Below, in pieces: positions 17,040 to 26,687 of a DNA stretch of 64,000 nt. The stretch is from Gammaproteobacteria bacterium (lineage in GTDB: Bacteria; Pseudomonadota; Gammaproteobacteria; Pseudomonadales; Azotimanducaceae): assembly GCA_009840545.1 (NCBI GenBank), contig VXNM01000007.1, positions 1-64,000 of the forward strand, in the 5' to 3' direction. Position 1 is the stretch's first letter. Each line of letters starts with the position of its first letter. The position numbers and the translations under genes are program-made. The notes under the pieces are model-generated. The model had not been told where the DNA came from. It was given only the letters and a program-made list of their open reading frames with translations, and searched no databases.

Positions 17040-17299
17040 AAGTCGTTTACGCGGTTTCGTCACGCTCATGGAGTGCATTTGTTGATTGCGAGGACGAGTG
17101 CACGGTCGCACAAGCAATTGAGATGGCGTCTGAACTTGATGAATTCAGGAATACATCAATAAACCGTGCGGATGGTTATTCAGTTTGGGGAAAAGTGGTT
17201 GACGAAAGTCACCTGTTGTCCGACGGTGACAGATTAGAGGTACTAAGGAAGCTAACGCACGATCCGATGCAACTGCGTCGGCTCAATGCTAAACGTTGA
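17030..17299 (+). CDS. rnfH: RnfH/RatB family protein
   Basis: A ubiquitin-fold protein of about 89 residues: MRIEVVYAVSSRSW, then CTVAQAIEMAS, VWGKVVDESHLLSDGDRLEVLRKL (quoted in part) and the C-terminal RPL-like end. The ATG at 17030 is used because family members begin MRIEVVYA; a GTG nine bases upstream is possible. It overlaps the end of ratA by 10 bases. The biochemical role of this family is not well established. Confidence 0.88.
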   Translation: MRIEVVYAVSSRSWSAFVDCEDECTVAQAIEMASELDEFRNTSINRADGYSVWGKVVDESHLLSDGDRLEVLRKLTHDPMQLRRLNAKR

Positions 17300-17307
17300 G
17301 AATCAAA

Positions 17308-17769
17308 TTATTCAGCTTCGTAATCCCCTTGGGTCGGAGACTGAAAGGGGTCCTCATCGATAGACTCGATTTGTTCCGATTCAATATCCAAACTCGGTTC
17401 TTCGTCTTTGGATTCTTCGCTCGGTTTGTAGTCTCCTCCGATTTCGATAAGCACATCATCTTCAAACTTGACTGACAAGTGTCTGCGGGTCTTATTCCCT
17501 CGTCGGTCTTCAAGCGTATAGACATAGTCCCAGTGGTCCACATTGAAGGTATTGAGATGGACTGGTCGTCCTAGGACGAATTCGACCTGTTCTTTGGTCA
17601 TTCCTGGTTCGAGCTCGTCAACCATGTCCTGAGTCAGTAAGTTTCCCTGCTGAAGCGATGGCCGATGCATCCCTGGAACAGAACACGAACTGGCAAGAAT
17701 CAAGGTGGATGCAATCAAGACCACCACGAGGCAAAGTTTTGGATTGATCTTCAAGAGAATTGATCTCAT
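17308..17769 (-). CDS. bamE: Outer-membrane assembly lipoprotein BamE
   Basis: Small lipoprotein of the BAM complex that helps insert beta-barrel proteins. About 153 residues. A signal peptide with a hydrophobic core (VVVLIASTLILASSC) ends at a Cys in a slightly weak lipobox (LASSC). The SmpA/OmlA domain follows: GNLLTQDMVDELEPGMTKEQV, FVLGRPV, WDYVYTLEDR, LSVKFEDD. The acidic C-terminal tail of about 40 residues is longer than in E. coli. Start at 17769 is chosen because the signal peptide begins there. It follows recN on the same strand. Confidence 0.92.
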   Translation of the reverse strand: MRSILLKINPKLCLVVVLIASTLILASSCSVPGMHRPSLQQGNLLTQDMVDELEPGMTKEQVEFVLGRPVHLNTFNVDHWDYVYTLEDRRGNKTRRHLSVKFEDDVLIEIGGDYKPSEESKDEEPSLDIESEQIESIDEDPFQSPTQGDYEAE

Positions 17770-17820
17770 GGCAAACTCAGTGTGCAAGCCGACGCCTGCA
17801 AAAGCATTTCTCAACATCTA

Positions 17821-19470
17821 CTAGGACTGTGCATTTGCAATAAGAGTTCTCGCATATTTTCTACTTTCTTCGTCGACTGCTCTACTAGCGACCATTCGTG
17901 CAATTTCGTCCACCCGATCATCTTGGTCCAGTGCTGCTACTTGAATCTCCTGGCCCTCGGTCTTGTGGACGTACATATGTGACCCGCCTAATGCAGCAAC
18001 TTGAGGCGCATGTGTAACGCAAAGCACTTGGTTGTTTCGAGCGAGCGTTCGGAGCATTCTACCCACCATATCTGCAGTGACTCCCCCAATCCCAACATCA
18101 GCCTCATCCAAGACTAGGCATGGAAGATTGGATCGATTGGCGACCACTACCAAAATTGCCAACGCAATTCTTGACAACTCTCCACCGGAGGCGATGCGAC
18201 CCAAAGGCATGGGGTCATATTTTGAGTTCGTCGAAACGAGATACTCGAGGGAGTCGATTCCGCGGGAATTCTCAGCGTTTTCAAACGCTGTTTCGAATTT
18301 CACGTTTTCCAATGCCAAATGAGCAAGTACTTGGACCACTTCACGGCAAAACTTTGGAGAGCATTCTTGTCGTTGTATGCTGAGCTTTTTGCTGGCGGTC
18401 AAGAATTCAGCATGTCGATTCTCAGAGGACTGGCGGAGTGCTTCAATTTGCTTCTCTGCAGCACTTAGCGTCGCAAGACTGTTGCGTACGCTGTTTGCCT
18501 GTTCATAAAGCTGGTTCGGCGTGACTTTGTGCTTGCGTGCTATGTCATAGATCAAGTTCAAGCGAGCCTCTACACTCTCAAAGTCTTCTTCGTTGCTCTC
18601 CACGTGGTCGGCGTATTGATTTAGATAAAGCTCACATTCTTCGATTTGGATCTTTGTCGATTCAAGCAGTTTCTTCGCTTGACTGAGTGAGTCATTTTCA
18701 TCATCAATGCGACTTAGCGTCCTGGAAATAGCTGAGAAATCCGAATGAATGCCAGATCTGAGCAACTCCAGTGACTCGTGCAACAATTGTCGAATCTCCT
18801 GGGAGCTGGTAATGCGCTTGTGCAATTGACGAAGTCGCTCGAACTCACCCTCCTGAAGATCCAACGCGTCTAGTTCTTCCACTTGATACCGTAGAAGGTC
18901 CATTTGATTGAATTGACCGCCAGTTTTGGCATTTGCCGTTTCAAAGTCCTGCATTGCACGACGCCATGACGTGTATTTCTGGCTCACGCTCACGCGAAGG
19001 CTTGAGTCAATCGAGAAGTCGTCGAACCAATCAAGTTGGACTAATGGATCGACCAGTTGGGTTTGTTCGAACTGGCCGTGTAAGGCTACGAGTGGAGTAC
19101 ATAGAGTTCTCAATGTGTCGACGTTTACTTGGGTTCCATTGATCCAAGCTCGAGAGCGACCATCGACGCGAGCGATTCGACGAACGAGGCACCGGGACGC
19201 ATCTGAGGAATCGACCAGATCATGTTCTTCAAGAAAAGTCAGCGCGCGTGGAGATGTATCGACTTTGAATTCTGCGGTGACCTCACATTGTTGTTCACCA
19301 GGTCGCGTTTGTTCGCGCCGTGCTCGGCTTCCCAGCACTAATGAGAGCGCTTCGAGTAGGATTGACTTTCCCGCGCCGGATTCCCCAGTAATTACTGTCA
19401 GTCCGGGGTCGAAGGAAAGGTCAAGTTCTCTTACCAATGCGAAATTTCGCACTGACAAATTGACGAGCAT
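17821..19470 (-). CDS. recN: DNA repair protein RecN
   Basis: SMC-like ATPase that acts at double-strand breaks. It is 549 residues, the family length. Walker A is GESGAGKS (29-36); the ABC signature is ASGGELSRIALAI; Walker B is CLVLDEADVGIGG; the D-loop region VLCVTHAPQVAALG follows. The middle, about residues 150-380, is coiled coil. In Pseudomonas, fur lies between bamE and recN; here it is absent and recN is directly upstream of bamE. It is divergent from hrcA. Confidence 0.96.
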   Translation of the reverse strand: MLVNLSVRNFALVRELDLSFDPGLTVITGESGAGKSILLEALSLVLGSRARREQTRPGEQQCEVTAEFKVDTSPRALTFLEEHDLVDSSDASRCLVRRIARVDGRSRAWINGTQVNVDTLRTLCTPLVALHGQFEQTQLVDPLVQLDWFDDFSIDSSLRVSVSQKYTSWRRAMQDFETANAKTGGQFNQMDLLRYQVEELDALDLQEGEFERLRQLHKRITSSQEIRQLLHESLELLRSGIHSDFSAISRTLSRIDDENDSLSQAKKLLESTKIQIEECELYLNQYADHVESNEEDFESVEARLNLIYDIARKHKVTPNQLYEQANSVRNSLATLSAAEKQIEALRQSSENRHAEFLTASKKLSIQRQECSPKFCREVVQVLAHLALENVKFETAFENAENSRGIDSLEYLVSTNSKYDPMPLGRIASGGELSRIALAILVVVANRSNLPCLVLDEADVGIGGVTADMVGRMLRTLARNNQVLCVTHAPQVAALGGSHMYVHKTEGQEIQVAALDQDDRVDEIARMVASRAVDEESRKYARTLIANAQS

Positions 19471-19536
19471 GGAATGAAATACGCCTTCCGCTGTGTTAGC
19501 TTATTGCTTCGTGCCTAGAAGTATTCTCTATACATT

Positions 19537-20613
19537 ATGAGGGACTCAAGCAGTACTACCATAGTTCATTCGTCGATTGTCTCGGCATTCGACGAACGCG
19601 CACTTGAGCTGTTCAGGCTTCTTGTGGAAGAGTACCTTCAGATGGGAACGCCGATTGGGTCTCGGCACATTGCCGATAGAGCAAGGGTTCGAGTCAGTTC
19701 GGCAACGGTTCGAAATGTGATGGTTGACTTGGAAGGGAAGGGTCTCGTCTCGTCTCCTCACACTTCAGCAGGAAAGGTGCCCACTAATCGGGGCCTGCGT
19801 TTCTTTGTGGATCACTTAATCTCACTTGAACCATTGAATCAATCTGATGATTCCCGACTTAAAACTTCGTTGCAGCAAGGTCTATCCCCGAATGAGCTTG
19901 TAGAAAGCGCTTCGCAACTGCTGGCCGAATCGTCCAGCCTTGTAGGTTTAGTTACAACGCCGCGTCCCGAACAAACTCAACTGAGGCAAATTCACTTTCT
20001 GACCTTATCGGGACAGCGTGTACTGGCAGTCTTGGTGGTGAATGAACGTGAAGTGCAAAATCGCGTCGTCGAGACTGAACGGCAATACACGGACACCGAA
20101 TTACTTCAAGCTGCCAATTACATTAACCACGAATTTGGCGGCCACACTTTGTCGGAGATTCGAAGCAAGATTCTCGAGAGCATGCGTGAAGACCAATCAA
20201 AAATGAACAATCTCATGCAAACAGCTCTCGATGTTGCATCCAAGACTTTTGAACAAAACGACGAAGAGGACCACGACTATGTCGTGACTGGGGAAACCAA
20301 TCTGGTTGGGTTGCTGTCATCGTCAGAAGAAGCTCAGGAGCTATTGGATGCTCTCAAGAGCAAGAGCAGTATTGTTCACTTGCTGGATCAGTGCATCACT
20401 TCGGATGGTGTCCAGCTGCATATAGGAGGCGAACCAGGATTTGCCCCACTTGACGACTACAGCCTTATCACAGCCAAGTACGAGATTGAAGGGACGTTTG
20501 CTGGAGTTGTTGGTATTGTGGGTCCGACTCGCATGCACTACAAGATGGTTATTCCACTTGTGGACGCAACAGCACGCCATTTAGGCAACGCATTGGAACA
20601 CTCCGATTCTTGA
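19537..20613 (+). CDS. hrcA: Heat-inducible transcription repressor HrcA
   Basis: Repressor of chaperone genes that binds CIRCE operators. 358 residues. The N-terminal winged helix shows LFRLLVEEYLQMGTPIGSRHIA and SSATVRNVMVDLEGKGLV; the effector domain carries FVDHLISLEP, REVQNRVVE, NLVGL and GVVGIVGPTRMHYKMVIPLVD (quoted in part). I see no ribosome site before the ATG, whose upstream stretch is TATACATT. I found no CIRCE inverted repeat near hrcA, grpE or dnaK. Its target may be groESL elsewhere. HrcA is uncommon in gammaproteobacteria. Confidence 0.95.
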   Translation: MRDSSSTTIVHSSIVSAFDERALELFRLLVEEYLQMGTPIGSRHIADRARVRVSSATVRNVMVDLEGKGLVSSPHTSAGKVPTNRGLRFFVDHLISLEPLNQSDDSRLKTSLQQGLSPNELVESASQLLAESSSLVGLVTTPRPEQTQLRQIHFLTLSGQRVLAVLVVNEREVQNRVVETERQYTDTELLQAANYINHEFGGHTLSEIRSKILESMREDQSKMNNLMQTALDVASKTFEQNDEEDHDYVVTGETNLVGLLSSSEEAQELLDALKSKSSIVHLLDQCITSDGVQLHIGGEPGFAPLDDYSLITAKYEIEGTFAGVVGIVGPTRMHYKMVIPLVDATARHLGNALEHSDS

Positions 20614-20636
20614 AATTCACAGTTTAGGCCCTATAT
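20609..20636 (+). promoter_or_regulatory. Sigma-32-like heat-shock promoter before grpE
   Basis: CTTGAAA (20609-20615) and CCCTATAT (20629-20636) are 13 bases apart, matching the RpoH consensus CTTGAAA / CCCCATNT with one mismatch. The -35 overlaps the hrcA stop codon. A 6-base inverted repeat TAGGCC/GGCCTA (20625-20630, 20646-20651) overlaps the -10 and start region. Confidence 0.7.
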
Positions 20637-20670
20637 GGCATTGGAGGCCTAGTTTGAACAAGGAGTATCG

Positions 20671-21357
20671 ATGTTGCCCGATTCACCCGAAGACCGTGTA
20701 GAAACATCTTCCGAGCAAGTTGAGGAGTCTGAACAAGCTTCAGCTAAGGAAAGCAAAGGCCGTAATGACTCAACGAATACAAGTGAGGTTTCGGAAGAGC
20801 AAACCTCCGGCGGATGTGAAGAGCTAGCCAGCGATTCGAATGATCAAGCTTCGGCGATGCAAGAACTTGAACTGCGAATTGAACAGTTGAAGGCAGCCGC
20901 CGACGACGCAAAAGATCGAGAACTGCGCGCACGTGCTGAAGCTGAGAATGTTCGGCGAAGAAGTGCGAGGGAGTACGAGCAGGTAAGAAAGTTCGCCTTG
21001 GAGAGTTTTGCGAAGGAATTGCTTCCTGCATTGGACAATTTTTCTACAGCGATCGCAACTGCGAGAGAGCAGGAGATTGCAGAAAGTGTGCTTCAGGGTA
21101 TCGAACTTTCGGTCAAGACTCTCGTCGACGCTATGTCGAAGAATGGAATATCCGAATTCGATCCTATTGGAGAGGTTTTCGACCCGGAACGTCACATGGC
21201 AATGACATCGATAGAACATCCTGATGCAGAACCTGGCACCGTCGTAGAGGTGTTCCGCAAAGGCTACTTCATTCATGACAGATTGCTGCGTGAAGCCGAG
21301 GTAATCGTTGCCAAAGCTCCAACTTCTGAGGAGGGTGGAGAGTCTACGAACAGCTGA
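20671..21357 (+). CDS. grpE: Nucleotide exchange factor GrpE
   Basis: Releases ADP from DnaK. 228 residues. An acidic, disordered leader of about 65 residues is followed by a long coiled coil (ELELRIEQLKAAADDAKDRELRARAEAEN region) and the C-terminal beta domain: FAKELLPALDNF, DPIGEVFDPERHMAM and GYFIHDRLLREAEVIVAK (quoted in part). AAGGAG precedes the ATG. It sits between hrcA and dnaK, each with its own heat-shock-type promoter. Confidence 0.96.
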   Translation: MLPDSPEDRVETSSEQVEESEQASAKESKGRNDSTNTSEVSEEQTSGGCEELASDSNDQASAMQELELRIEQLKAAADDAKDRELRARAEAENVRRRSAREYEQVRKFALESFAKELLPALDNFSTAIATAREQEIAESVLQGIELSVKTLVDAMSKNGISEFDPIGEVFDPERHMAMTSIEHPDAEPGTVVEVFRKGYFIHDRLLREAEVIVAKAPTSEEGGESTNS

Positions 21358-21368
21358 ACCACGCCCTG

Positions 21369-21397
21369 CTTGAAATAGAGCTCATTCATCCCCATTT
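21369..21397 (+). promoter_or_regulatory. Consensus sigma-32 heat-shock promoter before dnaK
   Basis: CTTGAAA (21369-21375), a 14-base spacer, and CCCCATTT (21390-21397) match the RpoH consensus at every defined position. The leader to the dnaK ATG is about 60 bases. Confidence 0.85.
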
Positions 21398-21464
21398 CTC
21401 TTTCTAGACCATGTACTGCAAGAAACAAGCTCACTTACGGTGTTCTTGAAGCAAAGGAATACAA

Positions 21465-23405
21465 ATGGCAAAAATTATTGGAATTGACCTAGGCACCACA
21501 AACTCGTGCGTTGCCCTGATTGAAGGATCGGAACCTCGGGTTATCGAGAACTCGGAGGGCGATCGTACAACTCCGTCAGTTGTTGCATTTACCGACAAAG
21601 GCGAGACCCTTGTGGGTCAAAGTGCAAAACGTCAAGCTGTCACAAACCCGGACAACACACTGTTTGCCGTGAAACGACTTATAGGTCGCAGATTCAAGGA
21701 TGATGTGGTGCAGCGAGACACCAAGATGGTTCCTTACAAGATTGTCGAGGCAAACAACGGAGATGCGTGGGTTGAGGCGAACGGCGAAGCCAAAGCTCCA
21801 CCCCAAGTTTCGGCTGAAGTGCTCAAAAAAATGAAGAAGACGGCTGAGGACTATCTTGGCGAACCAGCTACTGAAGCTGTAATTACAGTTCCCGCTTACT
21901 TCAACGATTCACAACGTCAAGCGACCAAGGATGCAGGAAAAATTGCAGGTCTCGAGGTCAAGCGGATTATCAACGAGCCAACTGCGGCAGCTTTGGCATA
22001 TGGATTGGATCGGGGACGGGGCGATGCAAAGATTGCCGTCTATGACTTAGGCGGAGGTACATTCGACATTTCCATTATTGAAATTGCAGATGTGGATGGT
22101 TCTCATCAGTTCGAAGTGCTCTCCACGAATGGAGACACGTTCTTGGGAGGCGAAGACTTCGATCTACGAGTCATCGACTACTTGGCGGACGAGTTCAAGA
22201 ACCAGAACGGAATCGACCTTCACAACGATCCACTAGCTCTTCAGCGTCTAAAAGAGGCGGCAGAGAAGGCGAAGGTAGAACTTTCGTCCAGTCAGGAAAC
22301 GGATGTCAATTTGCCGTACATTACGGCCGATAACACTGGGCCTAAACACTTGGTCGTGAAAGTAACACGAGCCAAGCTGGAATCGCTTGTTGAAGACTTG
22401 GTCGACCGTACGATCGATCCATGTCGCACTGCGATACAAGATGCTGGAATCCCCGTCAACGAAATCGACGATGTCATTTTGGTGGGCGGTCAGACGCGAA
22501 TGCCACTAGTTCAGGAACGAGTTCGCTTGTTCTTCGGACGCGAACCACGCAAAGACGTTAATCCCGATGAAGCAGTCGCTATGGGTGCAGCCATACAAGG
22601 TGCAGTCTTGTCCCGGGACATTCACGATGTACTACTACTCGACGTAACTCCGCTATCGCTTGGGATCGAGACGCTCGGTGGCGTCATGAGTCCCTTGATT
22701 GAGAAGAACACGACAATTCCCGTGCGAAAGCAGCAAGTCTTCTCTACTGCGGAAAACAATCAGACTCGCGTGACAATTCATGTCCTTCAAGGCGAGCGCA
22801 AACAGGCTGGACAGAACAAGTCATTAGGTCAATTCGACCTTTCTGACATTCCGCCCGCCCCGCGAGGTGTACCTCAAATCGAAGTGAGTTTCGACATTGA
22901 CTCGAACGGAATTTTGAACGTAGCGGCCAAGGACAAGGCTACCAACAAAGAGCAATCGATCGTAATTAAGGCTTCAAGCGGACTTTCCGACGAAGAAATT
23001 GACCGTATGGTCAAGGATGCGGAATCTCACTCCGAGGAAGACGCAAAGTTTGAAGAGTTGGTGACCTTGCGCAATCAAGCAGATTCCATGGTGCACTCGA
23101 CTAGAAAAATGGTCGAGGACTTGGGAGACAAAGTTTCGGAAAGTGAAAAGTCTTCCATCGAAGCTGCGGTCACCGACTTGGAAGAAGCCACCAAATCGGA
23201 CGACAAGGATCAAATTCAAGCGAAACTTGACGCACTGAGCAAAGTTGCAGAACCGGTAGTTCAGAGAATGTATCAGGACGCGTCTGCACAAGGACCTGAA
23301 GCTCCAGGTCCCGATCCGTCTTCTGACGGCGGCCCATCTGAGAGGCAAGAGGATGCCATGGACGCTGAATTCGAAGAAGTCAAGGACGACGATAAGGAAA
23401 AGTAA
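21465..23405 (+). CDS. dnaK: Chaperone DnaK (Hsp70)
   Basis: ATP-dependent chaperone, 646 residues. The nucleotide-binding domain shows [12 protein letters not shown] (6-17), the [12 protein letters not shown] phosphate loop and [10 protein letters not shown]; the substrate domain begins near [18 protein letters not shown] (quoted in part). The C-terminus ends with the acidic EEVKDDD motif that recruits cochaperones. It is preceded by a perfect sigma-32 promoter and followed by dnaJ 82 bases later. Confidence 0.99.
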   Translation: MAKIIGIDLGTTNSCVALIEGSEPRVIENSEGDRTTPSVVAFTDKGETLVGQSAKRQAVTNPDNTLFAVKRLIGRRFKDDVVQRDTKMVPYKIVEANNGDAWVEANGEAKAPPQVSAEVLKKMKKTAEDYLGEPATEAVITVPAYFNDSQRQATKDAGKIAGLEVKRIINEPTAAALAYGLDRGRGDAKIAVYDLGGGTFDISIIEIADVDGSHQFEVLSTNGDTFLGGEDFDLRVIDYLADEFKNQNGIDLHNDPLALQRLKEAAEKAKVELSSSQETDVNLPYITADNTGPKHLVVKVTRAKLESLVEDLVDRTIDPCRTAIQDAGIPVNEIDDVILVGGQTRMPLVQERVRLFFGREPRKDVNPDEAVAMGAAIQGAVLSRDIHDVLLLDVTPLSLGIETLGGVMSPLIEKNTTIPVRKQQVFSTAENNQTRVTIHVLQGERKQAGQNKSLGQFDLSDIPPAPRGVPQIEVSFDIDSNGILNVAAKDKATNKEQSIVIKASSGLSDEEIDRMVKDAESHSEEDAKFEELVTLRNQADSMVHSTRKMVEDLGDKVSESEKSSIEAAVTDLEEATKSDDKDQIQAKLDALSKVAEPVVQRMYQDASAQGPEAPGPDPSSDGGPSERQEDAMDAEFEEVKDDDKEK

Positions 23406-23487
23406 ACTCTCTACCTCCAGCACGCGGAACTTTGGCTGCACAGTCTTGGTGCGGGTTGGTAGACACTCTTGACTTAGAAAAGGCTTA

Positions 23488-24639
23488 ATGGCAAAACGCG
23501 ACTACTACGAAGTATTGGGTGTTTCTCGCTCAGCGGACAACGATGAGCTGAAGCGTGCGTTTCGTCGATTGGCGATGAAGTATCACCCCGATCGGAATCC
23601 CGACCAGCCTGATGCTGAAGAACGGTTCAAAGAAGCAACAGAAGCCTTCGAAGTACTGTCCGATCAGGAAAAGAGGAGTGCGTATGATCGCTTCGGACAT
23701 CAGGGCGTTGAGGGAATGGCGGGTGGTGGGTTTAGCAACTTTGCCAATGGAGCGGGTCTCGACGACATTTTCAGCAATCTCGAGAATGTATTCGGTGACA
23801 TGTTCATGGGATCGCACCGTGGTCGGACACGGACAGGGCAACAGCGGGGTTCAGACTTAAGCTACGAACTGACAATTGACCTAGAACAAGCTGTTTCCGG
23901 CGACAAAATGGAAGTTCGAATTCCTGCATTGCGCACCTGCGACGAGTGCAATGGATCAGGTGCCGAACGAGGAACATCTCCAACGAACTGTCCTGATTGC
24001 GATGGAACCGGTCGCATATCCATTCGTCAGCAAATGTTTTTCATGCAACAGACTTGTCCACGATGTCGAGGAGCTGGTAAGACTATTCAGAATCCTTGTC
24101 GAAGTTGTCACGGTCAAGGTCGAGTATCGCGTGAAAAGACACTTTCCATCACGGTTCCTCCTGGTGTAGACCGTGGTACCAGACTTCGAGTTTCGGGAGA
24201 AGGTGAGAGTGGAGTTCGAGGTGGTCCCCAAGGAGATCTTTACATTGTTTTTGACGTGCGTCCGCATCCAGTTTTTGAACGACAGAATCAAAACCTGATG
24301 TGCGAGGTCCCTGTCACATTTACACAAGCGGCTTTGGGAGCTGAGATCGATATTCCCACGTTAGAAGGAAGTGTAAAACTACGCATTCCGTCTGAGACTC
24401 AGACCGGCAAACTCTTCCGATTGAGAGGTCGAGGCGTACCGTCGCTGAGGGAACGAAACAAAGGCGATCTACTGTGTAAAGTAGTTGTCGAAACGCCGAT
24501 TAATCTGTCTTCGAAGCAACGTGACTTACTTGAAGAGCTGGAAACGACGTTGGAGGGAACCGACAGCAGACATACCCCCCACGGCAAATCATTCGGCGCG
24601 AAAGTCCGCGACTTTATCGACAGTCTGACTTCGAACTAG
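23488..24639 (+). CDS. dnaJ: Cochaperone DnaJ (Hsp40)
   Basis: Stimulates DnaK ATPase activity and delivers substrates. 383 residues. The J domain has HPD at 33-35. A Gly/Phe-rich linker follows. Four CxxCxGxG zinc repeats are present: CDECNGSG, CPDCDGTG, CPRCRGAG, CRSCHGQG. The C-terminal beta domains end near FIDSLTSN. It is followed by dapB after 11 bases. Confidence 0.99.
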   Translation: MAKRDYYEVLGVSRSADNDELKRAFRRLAMKYHPDRNPDQPDAEERFKEATEAFEVLSDQEKRSAYDRFGHQGVEGMAGGGFSNFANGAGLDDIFSNLENVFGDMFMGSHRGRTRTGQQRGSDLSYELTIDLEQAVSGDKMEVRIPALRTCDECNGSGAERGTSPTNCPDCDGTGRISIRQQMFFMQQTCPRCRGAGKTIQNPCRSCHGQGRVSREKTLSITVPPGVDRGTRLRVSGEGESGVRGGPQGDLYIVFDVRPHPVFERQNQNLMCEVPVTFTQAALGAEIDIPTLEGSVKLRIPSETQTGKLFRLRGRGVPSLRERNKGDLLCKVVVETPINLSSKQRDLLEELETTLEGTDSRHTPHGKSFGAKVRDFIDSLTSN

Positions 24640-24650
24640 ACAGCCTCTCA

Positions 24651-25466
24651 ATGATCCCAGTTGCAATTTGCGGCGCAACCGGAAAGATGGGTCGCATGTT
24701 GATTGCTGCAGTACACAATCATCCTGACCTCTCTTTGGTGGGTTTACTGGCATCAAGAGAGTCCAGTTTTCTTGAGTCTGATGCCGGTGCTTTGGCAGAC
24801 TGTGGCGAAATAGGAATTTCCGTCTCGAGCGAGATGGACGCGGCAATCGGCGATTGCAGAGTCCTGATTGATTTCAGTGTTCCCGATGTAATTCAAGACT
24901 TGACTGATTCGTGCGTTGATCGGGGAATTGGAATGGTCATCGGTACAACAGGGTACAGCGCGAAACAACGATCTAGTGTCGAAGAAGCTGCAGAAAGCAT
25001 TCCCATCGTCCTGTCGCCGAACATGAGTGTTGGAGTAAATGTGACGTTGAAGATGGTGGAGCTTGCAACCCAAGCTATGGACTCAGAAATTGACGTCGAG
25101 ATTTTCGAGTCCCACCATCAGTACAAAATAGACGCTCCTTCAGGTACCGCTGTGCGTCTTGGAGAGCTAATAGCCGAAACGAGAAAAGTGGATTTAGCCG
25201 ATGTTGCAGTTTACGGTCGGGAAGGGATGACGGGTCAAAGAAATCGAGGATCTATCGGATTCCATTCAGCTAGAGGAGGCGACGTGGTCGGCGAACATAC
25301 TGTGTTCTTTCTTGGGGAAGGCGAACGAGTGGAGGTCAGTCACAGGGCAACCGATCGATCGATCTTTGCAAACGGCGCGGCTAAAGCAAGTGTGTTTGTA
25401 GCAGAGAAATTGCAGCTAGGATCCTGCGGTCTATATGACATGAGCGATGTGTTAGGTTTGTCGTAG
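24651..25466 (+). CDS. dapB: 4-hydroxy-tetrahydrodipicolinate reductase
   Basis: NAD(P)H-dependent step of lysine and diaminopimelate synthesis. 271 residues. The Rossmann loop is GATGKMGR (8-15); GTTGYS and SPNMSVGVN are family motifs; the active-site signature is ESHHQYKIDAPSGTA with the catalytic His pair and Lys. FHSARGGDVVGEHTV lies near the C-terminal interface. It follows dnaJ closely, as in many gammaproteobacteria, and is followed by carA. Confidence 0.97.
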   Translation: MIPVAICGATGKMGRMLIAAVHNHPDLSLVGLLASRESSFLESDAGALADCGEIGISVSSEMDAAIGDCRVLIDFSVPDVIQDLTDSCVDRGIGMVIGTTGYSAKQRSSVEEAAESIPIVLSPNMSVGVNVTLKMVELATQAMDSEIDVEIFESHHQYKIDAPSGTAVRLGELIAETRKVDLADVAVYGREGMTGQRNRGSIGFHSARGGDVVGEHTVFFLGEGERVEVSHRATDRSIFANGAAKASVFVAEKLQLGSCGLYDMSDVLGLS

Positions 25467-25547
25467 CGGTAAACTAGGCAGGATTTTGACTGCCACGCGC
25501 ACTTGATTTCAATATTTGTTGACTACTCCTGATGTGATGCTCAACTC

Positions 25548-26681
25548 GTGACCCAACCAATCCCCGCATTGCTCGCGCTGGCAGATGGCACTGTCTTTCG
25601 CGGCATTTCTATCGGGGCGTTTGGGACCGCAACGGGCGAGGTTGTGTTTAACACTTCAATGACGGGCTATCAAGAGATTTTGACGGATCCTTCCTATGCC
25701 AGTCAAATAGTTACCTTGACCTATCCCCACATCGGGAACACAGGTACTAATTCCGAAGATTACGAGTCCGATTCTGTTTGGGCACATGGTCTTGTTGTTC
25801 GAAACGTTCCGCAAGTTCTTAGTAACTTTCGATCGCAACATTCGGTGTCGGATTTTCTCCGGAGTGAGAATGTAGTTGCTATTGCGGACATCGACACCCG
25901 TCGACTTACAAGCTTGCTGCGCGAAAAAGGTGCAATGTCGGGCTGCATCGTTGCTGGGACGAGTCATCGCGAAGAGCATGCCATTCAGTTTGCCCAGGAT
26001 TTTCCAGGGCTGGAAGGGATGGACTTGGCCAAAAAAGTTACTCGTCACACAGAGGACGGGTGGTCGGAAGGAGGCTGGCAACTTGGGAGGGGTTATAGAA
26101 AAGGAACAATCCAAAGTCATCGAGTGGTTGCGTACGACTTTGGAGTCAAACGAAACATTTTGCGGTTGCTTGTGGATCGCAAATGTGAAGTTGTGGTAGT
26201 ACCAGCCCATACGAGCGCCGCCCAAGCTCTTTCGCACAAGCCAGATGGGATCTTCCTTTCAAACGGTCCAGGTGATCCGGACCCCTGCACCTATGCCATT
26301 GAAGCAATCCGAAGCTTTCTGGACGCTCGAATCCCTTTGTTTGGGATCTGCCTAGGAATGCAGCTGCTGGCACTGTCAGTCGGAGCAAAAACCAAAAAGA
26401 TGAAGCACGGCCACCATGGTGCGAACCATCCTGTGAAGGATCTGATCTCTGGTCAAGTGATCATTACCAGTCAGAATCACGGGTTCTGTGTAGATGAATC
26501 GACGATTCCCCCTTCCGTGGAATTGACCCACAAGTCGCTTTTCGACGGTACTCCGCAGGGGCTGGCTCACAAAGATCTTCCCGCATTTGGATTTCAAGGA
26601 CATCCTGAAGCTAGCCCAGGTCCACAGGATTGTCGCTATCTATTTGATCGCTTCGTCGACTTAATGGAAAGCTCGAGATAG
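25548..26681 (+). CDS. carA: Carbamoyl-phosphate synthase, small (glutaminase) subunit
   Basis: Hydrolyses glutamine and passes ammonia to CarB for arginine and pyrimidine synthesis. 377 residues, GTG start. The N-terminal domain has [17 protein letters not shown]; the class I amidotransferase domain has the nucleophile Cys in FGICLGMQ, and the His and Glu in GHPEASPGP. The 80 bases upstream show no strong ribosome site. carB begins 6 bases after its stop. Confidence 0.98.
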   Translation: MTQPIPALLALADGTVFRGISIGAFGTATGEVVFNTSMTGYQEILTDPSYASQIVTLTYPHIGNTGTNSEDYESDSVWAHGLVVRNVPQVLSNFRSQHSVSDFLRSENVVAIADIDTRRLTSLLREKGAMSGCIVAGTSHREEHAIQFAQDFPGLEGMDLAKKVTRHTEDGWSEGGWQLGRGYRKGTIQSHRVVAYDFGVKRNILRLLVDRKCEVVVVPAHTSAAQALSHKPDGIFLSNGPGDPDPCTYAIEAIRSFLDARIPLFGICLGMQLLALSVGAKTKKMKHGHHGANHPVKDLISGQVIITSQNHGFCVDESTIPPSVELTHKSLFDGTPQGLAHKDLPAFGFQGHPEASPGPQDCRYLFDRFVDLMESSR

Positions 26682-26687
26682 TTAGGG

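Noticed and set aside
20625-20651. Inverted repeat TAGGCC/GGCCTA as hrcA terminator
   Set aside because: Six-base stem with a 15-base loop and no T-run; it overlaps the grpE promoter and is more likely part of that region.
19471-21464. CIRCE operator near hrcA, grpE or dnaK
   Set aside because: I looked for TTAGCACTC/GAGTGCTAA and found no acceptable match in the intergenic stretches.
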